Source: Marisimplicoccus sp038147335 (GTDB taxonomy: Bacteria > Bacteroidota > Bacteroidia > Flavobacteriales > Flavobacteriaceae). From it: DNA of 64,000 bases. Under the pieces are notes generated by a model. That model searched no databases. It worked only from the letters and a program-made list of their open reading frames with translations, and was not told the DNA's origin. The stretch lies in the NCBI GenBank assembly GCA_038147335.1, contig JAYQTK010000003.1, positions 124,001-188,000 on the forward strand. The letters are read 5' to 3'. The position numbers and the translations under genes are program-made. The first letter of the stretch is position 1, and each line of letters begins with the position of its first letter. Below, piece by piece: positions 18,451 through 27,675 of the stretch.

Positions 18451-20937
18451 TTACGAACCACACATAAGACAGTCATCATCCTCATTCTCTTTAGATTGAG
18501 AGATAATTTGTTTTAGCTCTTCAGGAGTTAGTGGTTCAACAGCAACTGGTTTTTCCTTTGATTTAGTTTTAGCTGCTTTTTCTGTTCTAGTAATTTGAAC
18601 TTCACCTACCTCTTCAGTCTCTGCTTCAAGTTTAATCTCTTCTGTTTTTTCGGGAACAGATTCTTTTTTCTTAAGTGTAAACTTAATTGCATCAACAGCA
18701 GATTTAGTCCTTAAATAGTACATACCTGTTTTAAGACCAGATTTCCATGCATAGAAGTGCATAGATGTAAGTTTTGACATAGTAGCACCTTCCATAAATA
18801 AATTAAGTGATTGTGATTGGTCAATGAAAAACCCTCTATGTCTAGCCATATCGATTATATCCTTCATACTCATCTCCCACACAGTTTTATATAGCTCTTT
18901 TAAATCATCTGGAATACCTTCAATGTCTTGAATTGATCCGTTTGCAGCCATTAGATCTTGTTTCATATCTTCACTCCAAAGTCCTAATTCAACTAGGTCA
19001 TTTAGTAAGTGTTTATTAACAATAATAAACTCACCAGATAAAACTCTTCTAGTATAAATGTTTGAAGTATAAGGCTCAAAACATTCATTATTTCCAAGAA
19101 TTTGAGATGTACTTGCAGTTGGCATTGGTGCCACTAAAAGAGAGTTTCTCACACCATGCTTTAAAACATCTTTTCTTAATTTTTTCCAATCCCATCTACC
19201 ACTTAAATCATCATCTTCAACTCCCCACATATTATGTTGGAATTCACCTTTTGAAATTGGGGATCCTTTATATGATTCATAAACTCCATCTTTTTTAGCT
19301 TCCTCAACTGAAGCATTAAGTGCAGCATAATAGATAGTTTCAAAAATTTCTTGATTAAGCTCTTTTGCTTCATCAGAAGTAAATGGCATCCTTAATAGAA
19401 TAAATGCATCAGCTAAACCTTGAACACCAAGACCAACTGGCCTGTGTCTAAAGTTTGAGTTTTCAGCTTCTTTAACAGGATAGTAATTTCTATCAATAAC
19501 TTTATTTAAGTTTTTGGTAACTCTAACTGTTACATCATATAATTTTTGGTGATTAAACTTTCCATCTTCAACAAACATTGGAAGAGCAATTGATGCAAGA
19601 TTACAAACCGCTATTTCATCTTTTGAGGTGTACTCAAGTATTTCTGTACATAAGTTAGAAGATCTAATAGTCCCAAGATTCTTTTGATTTGATTTTCTAT
19701 TTGCAGAATCTTTATATAGCATATATGGAGTACCTGTCTCAATTTGAGATTCAAGAATCTTTTCCCAAAGCTCTCTTGCCTTGATTGACTTTCTTCCCTT
19801 TGATTGCTTTTCATATTTTAAATAAAGCTTATCAAACTCATCTCCGTGACAATCATATAATCCAGGACACTCGTTTGGACACATTAAAGTCCACTCTTCA
19901 TTATTTTCAACTCTTTTCATGAATAGATCAGGAATCCACATAGCATAAAATAAGTCCCTTGCTCTCATTTCCTCTTTACCATGATTTTTCTTTAGATCTA
20001 GAAAATCATAAATATCAGAGTGCCATGGTTCAATATAAATTGCAAAAGAACCTTTTCTTTTACCACCACCCTGATCTACATATCTTGCAGTATCATTAAA
20101 AACTCTAAGCATTGGAACAATACCATTTGATGTACCATTTGTTCCAGATATGTATGATCCTGTAGATCTTATATTATGAATTGAAAGACCAATTCCTCCA
20201 GCAGATTGTGAAATTTTAGCTGTTTGTTTTAGTGTATCATAGATTCCATCAATACTATCATCTTGCATAGTTAGTAAGAAACATGAGGACATTTGTGGTT
20301 TGGGCGTACCTGCATTAAATAAAGTTGGAGTTGCATGAGTAAAATATTTTTTTGACATTAACTCGTAGGTATCAATTACAGCATCAATATCATCAAGGTG
20401 AATACCTACCGAGACTCTCATCAACATATGTTGTGGTCTCTCAACTATATTTCCATTAATTTTTAAAAGATATGATCTTTCAAGAGTTTTAAATCCAAAG
20501 TAATCATATCCGAAATCTCTATTGTAAATGATTTTTGAGTCAAGCAACTCTGCATTTTTCTTAATCACTTTATAGACTTCATCTGATAAAAGCGGAGCCT
20601 TTTTACCAGTTATTGGATTAACGTATGCGTGAAGATCCTTCATTGTATCAGAGAAGGACTTCGTGGTATTTTTATGTAAGTTTGAGACAGAAATTCTAGC
20701 TGCAAGAGATGCGTAATCTGGATGAGTAGTTGTCATAGTCGCAGCAATTTCTGCTGCTAGGTTATCTAATTCTGAAGTTGTCACACCATCATAAAGACCT
20801 TCAATTACCCTCATTGCAACTCTAACAGGATCAACTAACTCATTAAAACCATAACAAAGCTTCTTTATCCTTGCGGTTATTTTATCAAACATTATGGGCT
20901 CTTTTCTTCCGTCCCTTTTAATTACATACATAGACAT
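18451..20937 (-). CDS. nrdA: Ribonucleoside-diphosphate reductase, class Ia alpha subunit
   Basis: 828 residues. An N-terminal ATP cone (1-90) gives dATP feedback control. The catalytic barrel holds NAGTPKPQMSSCF (first active-site cysteine, about 217), NLCTEI (radical cysteine and glutamate, about 427) and the radical-path tyrosine pair in GMYYLRTK (about 742). The C-terminus ends in CLMCGS, the swinging dithiol pair. Compared with E. coli it has an acidic/lysine-rich linker before that tail (about 755-815). It reduces NDPs to dNDPs with NrdB, which is encoded just upstream (46 nt) on the same strand. Confidence 0.97.
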   Translation of the reverse strand: MSMYVIKRDGRKEPIMFDKITARIKKLCYGFNELVDPVRVAMRVIEGLYDGVTTSELDNLAAEIAATMTTTHPDYASLAARISVSNLHKNTTKSFSDTMKDLHAYVNPITGKKAPLLSDEVYKVIKKNAELLDSKIIYNRDFGYDYFGFKTLERSYLLKINGNIVERPQHMLMRVSVGIHLDDIDAVIDTYELMSKKYFTHATPTLFNAGTPKPQMSSCFLLTMQDDSIDGIYDTLKQTAKISQSAGGIGLSIHNIRSTGSYISGTNGTSNGIVPMLRVFNDTARYVDQGGGKRKGSFAIYIEPWHSDIYDFLDLKKNHGKEEMRARDLFYAMWIPDLFMKRVENNEEWTLMCPNECPGLYDCHGDEFDKLYLKYEKQSKGRKSIKARELWEKILESQIETGTPYMLYKDSANRKSNQKNLGTIRSSNLCTEILEYTSKDEIAVCNLASIALPMFVEDGKFNHQKLYDVTVRVTKNLNKVIDRNYYPVKEAENSNFRHRPVGLGVQGLADAFILLRMPFTSDEAKELNQEIFETIYYAALNASVEEAKKDGVYESYKGSPISKGEFQHNMWGVEDDDLSGRWDWKKLRKDVLKHGVRNSLLVAPMPTASTSQILGNNECFEPYTSNIYTRRVLSGEFIIVNKHLLNDLVELGLWSEDMKQDLMAANGSIQDIEGIPDDLKELYKTVWEMSMKDIIDMARHRGFFIDQSQSLNLFMEGATMSKLTSMHFYAWKSGLKTGMYYLRTKSAVDAIKFTLKKKESVPEKTEEIKLEAETEEVGEVQITRTEKAAKTKSKEKPVAVEPLTPEELKQIISQSKENEDDDCLMCGS

Positions 20938-20983
20938 ATCCTTATTATACCATTTTTAAAATTAGATTTATTAAACGATTATT

Positions 20984-21962
20984 TTAGAAGTCATCGTCAA
21001 GATCAAAGTTTGACTCTTCTTTTTTATCATTATTTAGAACACCTGCTTTTTGATATTCTGAAACTCTTTTCTCAAAGAAATTAGTTTTACCTTGAAGGTT
21101 AATCATATCCATAAAATCGAATGGATTAGAAACATTGAATTCTTTTTCACATCCAAATTGATCTAGAAGTCTATCAGTAACAAATTCTAAATATTGCGTC
21201 ATTAGTTTTGCATTCATTCCGATTAAACTAACTGGAAGTGATTCTGTTATAAATTCTCTTTCTATATTAAGAGCATCTATTAAAATTTCTTTAATTCTTT
21301 CCTTTGGAACTTTGTTAATGATGTGATGGTTATGAAGATGAACTGCAAAGTCACAATGTACACCTTCATCTCTAGAAATTAACTCATTAGAAAAAGTTAA
21401 TCCTGGCATCAGTCCTCTCTTTTTTAACCAAAAGATTGAACAAAAGGACCCTGAGAAAAATATACCTTCTACGCCAGCAAACGCAATAAGTCTTTCAGCA
21501 AAGGAATCAGACTCAATCCACTTTAAGAGCCCAGTCAGCTTTTTTCTTTATTGCTGGGAAATTTTCTATAGCCTTAAATAAAGTATCTTTTTCCTTATCA
21601 TCTTTTACATAAGTATCAATAAGTAGAGAGTATGTTTCTGAATGAATGTTTTCCATCATAATCTGGAAACCATAGAAAAATTTTGCTTCAGAATACTGAA
21701 CTTCATTCACAAAGTTTTCAGCTAAGTTCTCATTAACAATTCCATCTGAGGCAGCAAAGAAAGCAAGAATGTGTTTAATAAAAAATCTCTCGTCGTCATT
21801 TAACTTTGTGCTCCAATCATTTAAATCTTGATGAAGATCAATTTCTTCGGCCGTCCAAAAACTGGCTTCACATTTTTTGTACCATTCCCATATGTCATGG
21901 TGCTCAATTGGAAAAATTACAAATCTGTCTTTATTTTCTTGTAAAAGTGGCTCTTGCTGCAT
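20984..21962 (-). CDS. nrdB: Ribonucleoside-diphosphate reductase beta subunit, interrupted by a one-base frameshift
   Basis: Two frames together make a full NrdB: 21962-21513 (149 residues, ends ADWALKVD) and a second frame that continues WIESDSFAERLIAF ... EGIFFSGSF ... KRGLMPGLTFS to 20984. Removing one A from the AAA at 21522-21524 (T on the plus strand) restores a single 325-residue frame. Iron ligands are visible: the E in the DGIVNENLAENF helix, ENIHSE and RDEGVHCDF. NrdB carries the di-iron tyrosyl radical cofactor. Because the gene is essential in aerobes and the change is a homopolymer indel, a sequence error is more likely than a real mutation. It is probably co-transcribed with nrdA. 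Confidence 0.9.
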
Positions 21963-22211
21963 GATAAAAAATTTTGATTGAACTAAATTTCGTTACTTCA
22001 AATATTTAAAATTATAATGAAAATTGAAAGTCGAAATTCAATACATTAACATAAAGTTTTTAACAATGAGAAAAATGTTTTTTTAAAGTTTTTTTTTAAT
22101 TAAAAAATAGAAAATTTTGATGCGGTAATTTCTTAAGTTTTATAAAATATCTCCCCTGTTTTCTAGCTTTAAAATGAAACAAAAAAATATCTCAAAGAAA
22201 AATTTTTACCT

Positions 22212-22219
22212 TATGTTTG
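22212..22219 (+). promoter_or_regulatory. TAnnTTTG -7 promoter element
   Basis: TATGTTTG lies 10 nt before ATG 22230 and matches the Bacteroidota -7 consensus; no TTG is found at -33. The AT-rich stretch 21963-22211 between nrdB and this box holds no gene that I can see. Confidence 0.35.
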
Positions 22220-22229
22220 CAATCTGAAA

Positions 22230-22424
22230 ATGAAAAATCTAGAAAAAATTTTATTGTTTTTAACAATTTTGTTAGTAGTATTTAATTTAACACAACTAAA
22301 TATCTATAATTTATTGGAAGATGAAAACAAGATTGCACTTATTTGTTTCATACTTTCATTGTGTGCTTTGCTACTAATATTAATATTAATGATCTCAAAG
22401 AGAATTAAGGACAGAAATAACTAA
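22230..22424 (+). CDS. Small two-helix membrane protein
   Basis: 64 residues with two hydrophobic helices (about 8-25 and 34-56), an acidic loop (LLEDENK) and a basic C-terminus (SKRIKDRNN), predicted as an inner-membrane hairpin. It has a TATGTTTG -7 box 10 nt upstream of the start, and ends immediately before the convergent dCMP deaminase stop. Family not recognised. Confidence 0.55.
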   Translation: MKNLEKILLFLTILLVVFNLTQLNIYNLLEDENKIALICFILSLCALLLILILMISKRIKDRNN

Positions 22425-22844
22425 CTAGATCTCAATAAAATCAACCTCAACTCCAGACTTAGCAAGGAATTCAATACCAGATTGATCTTTATATTTTTTT
22501 GAATAAACAACCCTTTTAATTCCAGACTGAAAGATAAGCTTACTACATTCTCTACATGGAGATAATGTAATATAAAGAGTAGCACCCTCAGTTGATTGTG
22601 TAGAGCCAGATACTTTAGCTATAGCATTAGCTTCAGCATGAAGTACATACCATTTAGTATACCCCTCATCATCCTCACAAATATTTTCAAATCCAGAAGG
22701 AGTACCATTATACCCATCTGAAATAATCATTTTATCTTTTACGATTAGTGCTCCAACTTGTCTTCGTTTACAATATGAAAGTTTAGACCACTCTTCAGCC
22801 ATTTTTAAATATGCAAGATCGTATTTTAATTGTTTATTTTTCAA
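22425..22844 (-). CDS. Deoxycytidylate (dCMP) deaminase family zinc enzyme
   Basis: 139 residues with the cytidine/dCMP deaminase zinc motif HAEANAIAK (His ligand and catalytic Glu, about 69-77) and SPCRECSK (two Cys ligands, about 94-101), plus the nucleotide-binding GYNGTPSGF. It converts dCMP to dUMP for thymidylate synthesis, consistent with the nearby ribonucleotide reductase genes. Bacterial members are often annotated ComEB-like. The length is normal for the family. Confidence 0.92.
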   Translation of the reverse strand: MKNKQLKYDLAYLKMAEEWSKLSYCKRRQVGALIVKDKMIISDGYNGTPSGFENICEDDEGYTKWYVLHAEANAIAKVSGSTQSTEGATLYITLSPCRECSKLIFQSGIKRVVYSKKYKDQSGIEFLAKSGVEVDFIEI

Positions 22845-22902
22845 GTAGTATAATTGAATCCTAAATATAAGTTAATCTAAAATTATTAATTGGTATTCTT
22901 TA

Positions 22903-22910
22903 TATATTTG
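22903..22910 (+). promoter_or_regulatory. TAnnTTTG -7 promoter element of the bacilliredoxin gene
   Basis: TATATTTG ends 10 nt before ATG 22921 and matches the Bacteroidota -7 consensus. A TTG at 22890 is only 10 nt away, too close for a -33 element. Confidence 0.4.
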
Positions 22911-22920
22911 TAAAAAAAAT

Positions 22921-23331
22921 ATGTACCCAGAAGAAATCGTAAAACCATTTAAACTTGAATTAACAAACTCAGGTTTTTCAGAATTAACATCATCAGAAGA
23001 TGTCAAAAATGCTCTATCTCAATCCGGAACTACTTTAATTGTAGTAAACTCAGTTTGTGGATGTGCTGCAAGAAATGCTAGACCTGGAGTAATTATGTCC
23101 TTATCAAATGAGTCTACTCCTGATAATCTTTGTACAGTTTTTGCTGGATTTGATATTGAAGCAACTGAGGCTGCAAGAGAAGAAATGTTACCATTTCCAC
23201 CTTCATCTCCATCTATAGCTCTTTTTAAAGATGGAGAATTAGTTCATATGGTTGAAAGACATCATATTGAAGGAAGAGATGCTAATTTAATTTCTGAGAA
23301 TTTAGTTCAGGCCTATAACGAATTTTGCTAA
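22921..23331 (+). CDS. BrxA/BrxB-family bacilliredoxin
   Basis: 136 residues of DUF1094/YphP type. The active site is VNSVCGCAARNARPG (about 41-55), a CGC motif, as in Bacillus BrxA/BrxB. In Firmicutes these remove bacillithiol from oxidised proteins; many Bacteroidota also have bacillithiol genes, so de-bacillithiolation is a fair inference. It begins MYPEEIVKPFKLELTNSGF, typical of the family. It is monocistronic, with a TATATTTG box upstream, and convergent with the kinase gene one nt after its stop. Confidence 0.9.
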   Translation: MYPEEIVKPFKLELTNSGFSELTSSEDVKNALSQSGTTLIVVNSVCGCAARNARPGVIMSLSNESTPDNLCTVFAGFDIEATEAAREEMLPFPPSSPSIALFKDGELVHMVERHHIEGRDANLISENLVQAYNEFC

Positions 23332-24777
23332 CTACTTGGGCAGAGTAATAGTAAAGTCTGTTCCCTTTTTATTTTTTGATTTATAGGAAATTTTTCCTCT
23401 GTGGGAACTTATAATATTTCTTACAATACCAAGACCAAGACCCATACCATCAGATTTGGTTGTAAATTTTGGCTCAAAGATCTTTTCACGATTACTTTTT
23501 GAAACTCCAAGTCCATTGTCAGAGACTAAAACTTTTACGTTTTTTGAGTTTTCAGATATTTTTACTAAAATATCAGGTTCTCTATCATGAGGTATAGCCT
23601 GTATACTATTTTTAATCAAGTTTGTCATTACTCTTATCCACTGAGCTTTATCTAGTTTTATAAAAATACTATCACTTGAAGTCTCAAAAGTTATATTGTT
23701 TTGCTCAAATATTTCAACAGCTTTTTTTGTAGCTTCAACCACATCAGTTTTTTCTAGCTGAGTTTTTGGAAGAGTAGCAAAATCTGAAAATGATGTTGCA
23801 ACATTACTCATTGTATCAATCTGTTCAATTAATGTATCACAAAAATCATTGATTTTATTTTTTTCATCATTAGACACTATTCCACTGTTTTTTTGAAAAC
23901 TTTGTACTGTAAGTCTCATAGGTGTTAATGGGTTTTTAATTTCATGAGCTACCTGTTTAGCCATTTCTTGCCAAGCTTGCTCTCTCTCAGTTTTAGCTAA
24001 TCTCTGGGCACTATCCTCTAGGTCATCAATCATTTTATTATAAGAATTAACAAGACTATCAATTTCTTTAGTTGGATTTTTTAGATATATTTTTTCATTC
24101 TTTTTTAATAATCCAGCTTGACCAATTTTTAACCTAATTGTTTCAATTGATCTAGTAACAAATCTTGAAATAAAATAAGCTAGTACAATTGCAACAACAA
24201 GCATTATAAAATAAATTTGGTAAAGGGTAGAAAGGAATACATTTAATTCACTCTCAGCAAATGATACATCTTGAAAATAGGGGAAGAAAAGAATAGCGTA
24301 TTTATTTCCCAAGTCATCTTTAAGAACACTGTAAGAAGCTTGAAATTTTCCGACATCTGTAAAATTTTCTGAAGTAAATTTCCCCTCTTCGTTTGAAACC
24401 AACATTTTTGCAAAATCAGTGTCCAAAGAATAATTATTAGATATTACATCAAGTGGTAGATAGGAATAAAATAAAGGTGTACCATCAATTTTAAATATTG
24501 AATATTCAACACTATGAATTCTAGTTATTTCTTCAAAATCAGATTGGTAATCATCCCAGAGATCATAATTACTTGAAAGATTGTATTTATTAACTATATA
24601 GTTAATTTGCCTTTTTAATTGATTTTCTTTTCTGTCTTGTCTGTAGGAATTATATTGATCAGATTCAGTCCTGTACTGGTAGTATGTTGATCCAAGGACA
24701 AGAAGAGTTGCAGTAAATACAAGCAAAATCATTGAGATAAATATTCTCAGTCTCAATGACATTTTATTCTGGAACAT
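23332..24777 (-). CDS. Membrane sensor histidine kinase (NtrY-like)
   Basis: 481 residues: transmembrane helix 1 (about 10-30), a periplasmic sensor region (31-180), helix 2 (about 185-205), HAMP domain (206-260), HisKA with the H-box VAHEIKNPLTPMRL (about 278) and HATPase_c with NLIKNSIQAIP, DNGLGV and GMGLGLGIV. The NPLTP form of the H-box is that of NtrY/AtoS-type kinases. No response regulator is adjacent, so it is an orphan in this window. Signal and target unknown. Confidence 0.92.
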   Translation of the reverse strand: MFQNKMSLRLRIFISMILLVFTATLLVLGSTYYQYRTESDQYNSYRQDRKENQLKRQINYIVNKYNLSSNYDLWDDYQSDFEEITRIHSVEYSIFKIDGTPLFYSYLPLDVISNNYSLDTDFAKMLVSNEEGKFTSENFTDVGKFQASYSVLKDDLGNKYAILFFPYFQDVSFAESELNVFLSTLYQIYFIMLVVAIVLAYFISRFVTRSIETIRLKIGQAGLLKKNEKIYLKNPTKEIDSLVNSYNKMIDDLEDSAQRLAKTEREQAWQEMAKQVAHEIKNPLTPMRLTVQSFQKNSGIVSNDEKNKINDFCDTLIEQIDTMSNVATSFSDFATLPKTQLEKTDVVEATKKAVEIFEQNNITFETSSDSIFIKLDKAQWIRVMTNLIKNSIQAIPHDREPDILVKISENSKNVKVLVSDNGLGVSKSNREKIFEPKFTTKSDGMGLGLGIVRNIISSHRGKISYKSKNKKGTDFTITLPK

Positions 24778-24899
24778 AACTTATCAATTATTTACAGAGT
24801 AAATATATTAAAAGTTTTGCCACAAGGTAAGTGACTAACTATAAATAGATAGACATGTGACAAAAATTAAAAATCGTAAAATTAGATGCTTATGAAAGG

Positions 24900-25022
24900 T
24901 TAATCAATAACAACGTGGTCACCACATGTATTATTAACTTCAACCTTAACATTATGTTTTGCACAGACTAATGACTCTGTCATGTTTGTACAATTTACGC
25001 ATGTATTAACTGTTTGAATCAT
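24900..25022 (-). CDS. 40-residue Cys/His-rich protein, probably iron/peroxide regulated
   Basis: ATG 25022 to TAA 24900. Four cysteines and two histidines are arranged CVNC-x8-CAKH-x9-CGDH, suitable for one zinc or iron site or a small metallothionein-like fold. There is no signal peptide. The gene stands alone between the kinase and the ABC operon, and two Fur/PerR-type boxes (25059-25073 and 25093-25107) lie 37-85 nt upstream of its start. The compact pattern and the boxes argue that it is a real gene. Function unknown; an iron-sparing or redox-binding role is speculative. 24778-24899 shows no other gene. Confidence 0.6.
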   Translation of the reverse strand: MIQTVNTCVNCTNMTESLVCAKHNVKVEVNNTCGDHVVID

Positions 25023-25058
25023 TTTTATAATTTACCATAAAATTAATGCAAATAAACC

Positions 25059-25073
25059 TTAGAATGATTATAA
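25059..25073. promoter_or_regulatory. Fur/PerR-type box 1 upstream of the 40-aa gene
   Basis: TTAGAATGATTATAA, a 7-1-7 inverted repeat with one mismatched pair relative to the PerR consensus TTATAATnATTATAA. It lies about 37 nt upstream of ATG 25022, a promoter-proximal position. Confidence 0.55.
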
Positions 25074-25092
25074 ATTACTCATTTACAGTAAT

Positions 25093-25107
25093 TTATAATG
25101 ATTATAA
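25093..25107. promoter_or_regulatory. Perfect PerR/Fur-type box 2 upstream of the 40-aa gene
   Basis: TTATAATGATTATAA is a perfect 7-1-7 palindrome and exactly fits the Bacillus Per-box consensus TTATAATnATTATAA. AATGATTATAAAT is repeated at 25063 and 25097, 34 bp apart, giving tandem boxes. They lie between the 3' end of the ABC ATPase gene and the 40-aa gene, so only the latter can be downstream. Confidence 0.65.
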
Positions 25108-25123
25108 ATAAGATATCAATGTT

Positions 25124-26086
25124 CTATGTGAAGTAGTTACTACACCTTTTATCAAATTCTAATAAATCATTTTTATTAAAATCAATAAATAAGTCGTTAG
25201 AACTTGAAATATTATTATTACTAAAGAAGTGAATTATATCACCATTTAAAGTAGCTTGAATTTTGTACTCTTTACCAACAAAAGAAATTTTTTCAACCTT
25301 CACTTTATACTTAGAATCTTTAACGATTTTTATTTTTTCAGGTCTAATGTAAAACTCTTTATTTTCAATTTGAATCTGATTGAGCTCTCCAAGCATTTTT
25401 GCGCAGTAACAATTTGCAGGGTTACAATACATCTCCTCAGGATTATCAAATTGTTGAGCTATTCCTGCCTTAAAAACTAGTAGCTTATCAGAAATGTCAA
25501 AAGTATCTTTAATATCATGAGTTACAAGAATAGTCGTTGTGTTGGTTTTTTTTAAAATCTTATAAATCTCATTCTGAATCTTGGATTTAATAGCAGAGTC
25601 TAGATTACTAAATGGTTCATCCATTAAAAGAAGATCAGGCTCTCTTACAAGGGCTCTTGCTATTGAAACTCTTTGTTGTTCTCCTCCAGATAATTCATGA
25701 GGAAATCTTTTCAAAAGATTGCTTAAACCCATTAAGTCGATAAAATAGTCAAGATTTGTATAATACGATTCCTTTAAATTTATTTTAATATTATCTAAAG
25801 TATTTAGATGAGGGAACAATGGATAATCTTGAAAAATAAAACCAATTTTTCTAAGATGAGGTTTTATAAATATATCTTTATCATTTAAAATCTTATTGTT
25901 TAAAGTTATTTTTCCTGAGTTTATTTTTTCAAGACCTGCTAAACATTTAAGAAATGTTGTTTTCCCTGAACCACTTTCTCCTATAAAAGAAACAAACTCA
26001 CCTTTTTTAACAGAGAAATCCAATTCTTTAATGATCGGATTATCCTTATTATAATATTTAACTAGTTTTTGAATGTTAAGATACAT
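25124..26086 (-). CDS. Fe3+ ABC transporter ATP-binding protein (FbpC-like)
   Basis: 320 residues: Walker A GESGSGKTT (about 35-43), Q-loop, signature LSGGEQQRVSIARALV (about 132), Walker B LLLMDEPFSNLD and the switch His in TILVTHD. The C-terminal third (about 230-320) is a short TOBE-like regulatory domain (FYIRPEKIKIV), as in FbpC/PotA-type ATPases. It overlaps the permease gene by 11 nt, the end of an SBP-permease-ATPase operon. It powers ferric iron import across the inner membrane. Confidence 0.9.
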   Translation of the reverse strand: MYLNIQKLVKYYNKDNPIIKELDFSVKKGEFVSFIGESGSGKTTFLKCLAGLEKINSGKITLNNKILNDKDIFIKPHLRKIGFIFQDYPLFPHLNTLDNIKINLKESYYTNLDYFIDLMGLSNLLKRFPHELSGGEQQRVSIARALVREPDLLLMDEPFSNLDSAIKSKIQNEIYKILKKTNTTTILVTHDIKDTFDISDKLLVFKAGIAQQFDNPEEMYCNPANCYCAKMLGELNQIQIENKEFYIRPEKIKIVKDSKYKVKVEKISFVGKEYKIQATLNGDIIHFFSNNNISSSNDLFIDFNKNDLLEFDKRCSNYFT

Positions 26087-27656
26087 TAATACTCTTATTG
26101 ATTATTTTCCTCAAAAATATTAATAATACCGTACCAAATAAAATTATTACAAGAGAGTATATAGATGATTTTGCAATCATCTCTTCAATTGCATATTCAT
26201 ATGTTTTCACAGCTAGTGTATCAAAATTAAATGGCCTGAGTATAAGTGTAATTGGGAGCTCTTTTATTATGTCAACAAAACATAAAATAAATGCAATTAA
26301 GATAGAGGTCTTATTAATTGGTAAATGAATCTTACTAAAAATTTTGTAGTTGGTCATACCTAGGTTTCTACCTGTTTGATCAAATGATTCAGGATGTTTC
26401 TCAAAACTAGATTTTAGAGGTGATATACCAACTGCCATGTATCTCATTACATATGCATAGATTAGTACAATTAAAGAACCAAATACGATTGAAATTCCTG
26501 AAAAGTATGAAAAAGCTGAGATAATTAGTATTAATGATAATGCAATTACTGCTCCTGGAATTGCATATGTTAAGGACACAATCTCACTTAAAAAAAATAT
26601 AGTTTTACTTCTTGATATTTTTTTAAAAAATTGAAACAGAATTGCAATTATTACAATTATCAAAGATGAAACAAAAGCTAAAAAAAATGAATTAAATGAA
26701 AGAATAGATAACTCATTTAAATCGATATTACTAAATGTATCAATAGCATTTTTTATTATATAAATAACAGGAATAAAAAATCCTAGTATAAAAGGAATTA
26801 TACATGTAAAGTATATAAGACTCATTGATGATTTATTTAAAGTGTAATTTCCTGAGACATCATCGTTTGACTTATAGTTATAGTTGTATTTAGAGTTTGA
26901 ATATCTTTCAAGAATAAAGAAAATTGAAACAAAAATTAAAAGGCATACGGCAAGGATTGATGCAGTATCAACATCTTCCATTGAATACCATGACCTAAAA
27001 ATTCCACTTGTGAAGGTATTAACTCCAAAATATTTTACTGCGCCATATTCATTAAGAACTTCCATAATCACTAGAAAAAGACCTGAAAAAATTGATACTC
27101 TTGAAATTGGAATTATAATTTTAAAAAAAGTTTTTAATTGAGACATTCCAAGATTTCTTGCAACCTTTATGTAGTTAGATCCAATAAGCGAAAATGAAAT
27201 TCTACAGGCTGTATATATGTATGGGTAAAGTACAAGTGCCATTAGTATAGATAAAATTTCAATTTGTAGATAGTCTTGATTAAAATAAGGGTAAAGATCA
27301 GGATAATAGTTTCTTAAAAAACTCTGCATAGGTCCAGTGTAACTCAATAAATCACTATATGTAAATGCAATAATATATGATGGTATGGCAAGAGGGAGAA
27401 ATAGAACAACGTCAAAAAAGTTCTTTCCTTTAAAATTTGAAGTTGAAATAAACCACGCTGGAATTATTCCAAATATTAGAGAAAATACAGAGGTTAGAAA
27501 AACTAAGTATAGTGTATTAAATGAATAGCTAACAAGAAGATTATTCCATAAATAGATAAAATTCTCTAGGTTTAAACCCAAAACACTGTAGACTAAATAT
27601 ACCAATGGAAATATAAGTACTAGTGATATTATTAATGTTAATGATTTAACATTCAT
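26076..27656 (-). CDS. Fe3+ ABC transporter permease (FbpB-like, two fused domains)
   Basis: 526 residues with about 12 membrane helices and two binding-protein-dependent transport domains, each with the EAA-like loop (ARNLGMSQLKTFFKIIIPIS at about 165 and GRNLGMTNYKIFSKIHLPIN at about 425). The duplicated architecture is that of FbpB/SfuB iron permeases. It lies between the binding protein (19 nt upstream) and the ATPase (overlap). Confidence 0.92.
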   Translation of the reverse strand: MNVKSLTLIISLVLIFPLVYLVYSVLGLNLENFIYLWNNLLVSYSFNTLYLVFLTSVFSLIFGIIPAWFISTSNFKGKNFFDVVLFLPLAIPSYIIAFTYSDLLSYTGPMQSFLRNYYPDLYPYFNQDYLQIEILSILMALVLYPYIYTACRISFSLIGSNYIKVARNLGMSQLKTFFKIIIPISRVSIFSGLFLVIMEVLNEYGAVKYFGVNTFTSGIFRSWYSMEDVDTASILAVCLLIFVSIFFILERYSNSKYNYNYKSNDDVSGNYTLNKSSMSLIYFTCIIPFILGFFIPVIYIIKNAIDTFSNIDLNELSILSFNSFFLAFVSSLIIVIIAILFQFFKKISRSKTIFFLSEIVSLTYAIPGAVIALSLILIISAFSYFSGISIVFGSLIVLIYAYVMRYMAVGISPLKSSFEKHPESFDQTGRNLGMTNYKIFSKIHLPINKTSILIAFILCFVDIIKELPITLILRPFNFDTLAVKTYEYAIEEMIAKSSIYSLVIILFGTVLLIFLRKIINKSINVS

Positions 27657-27675
27657 TATTTAAAGCTTTAGGTTA

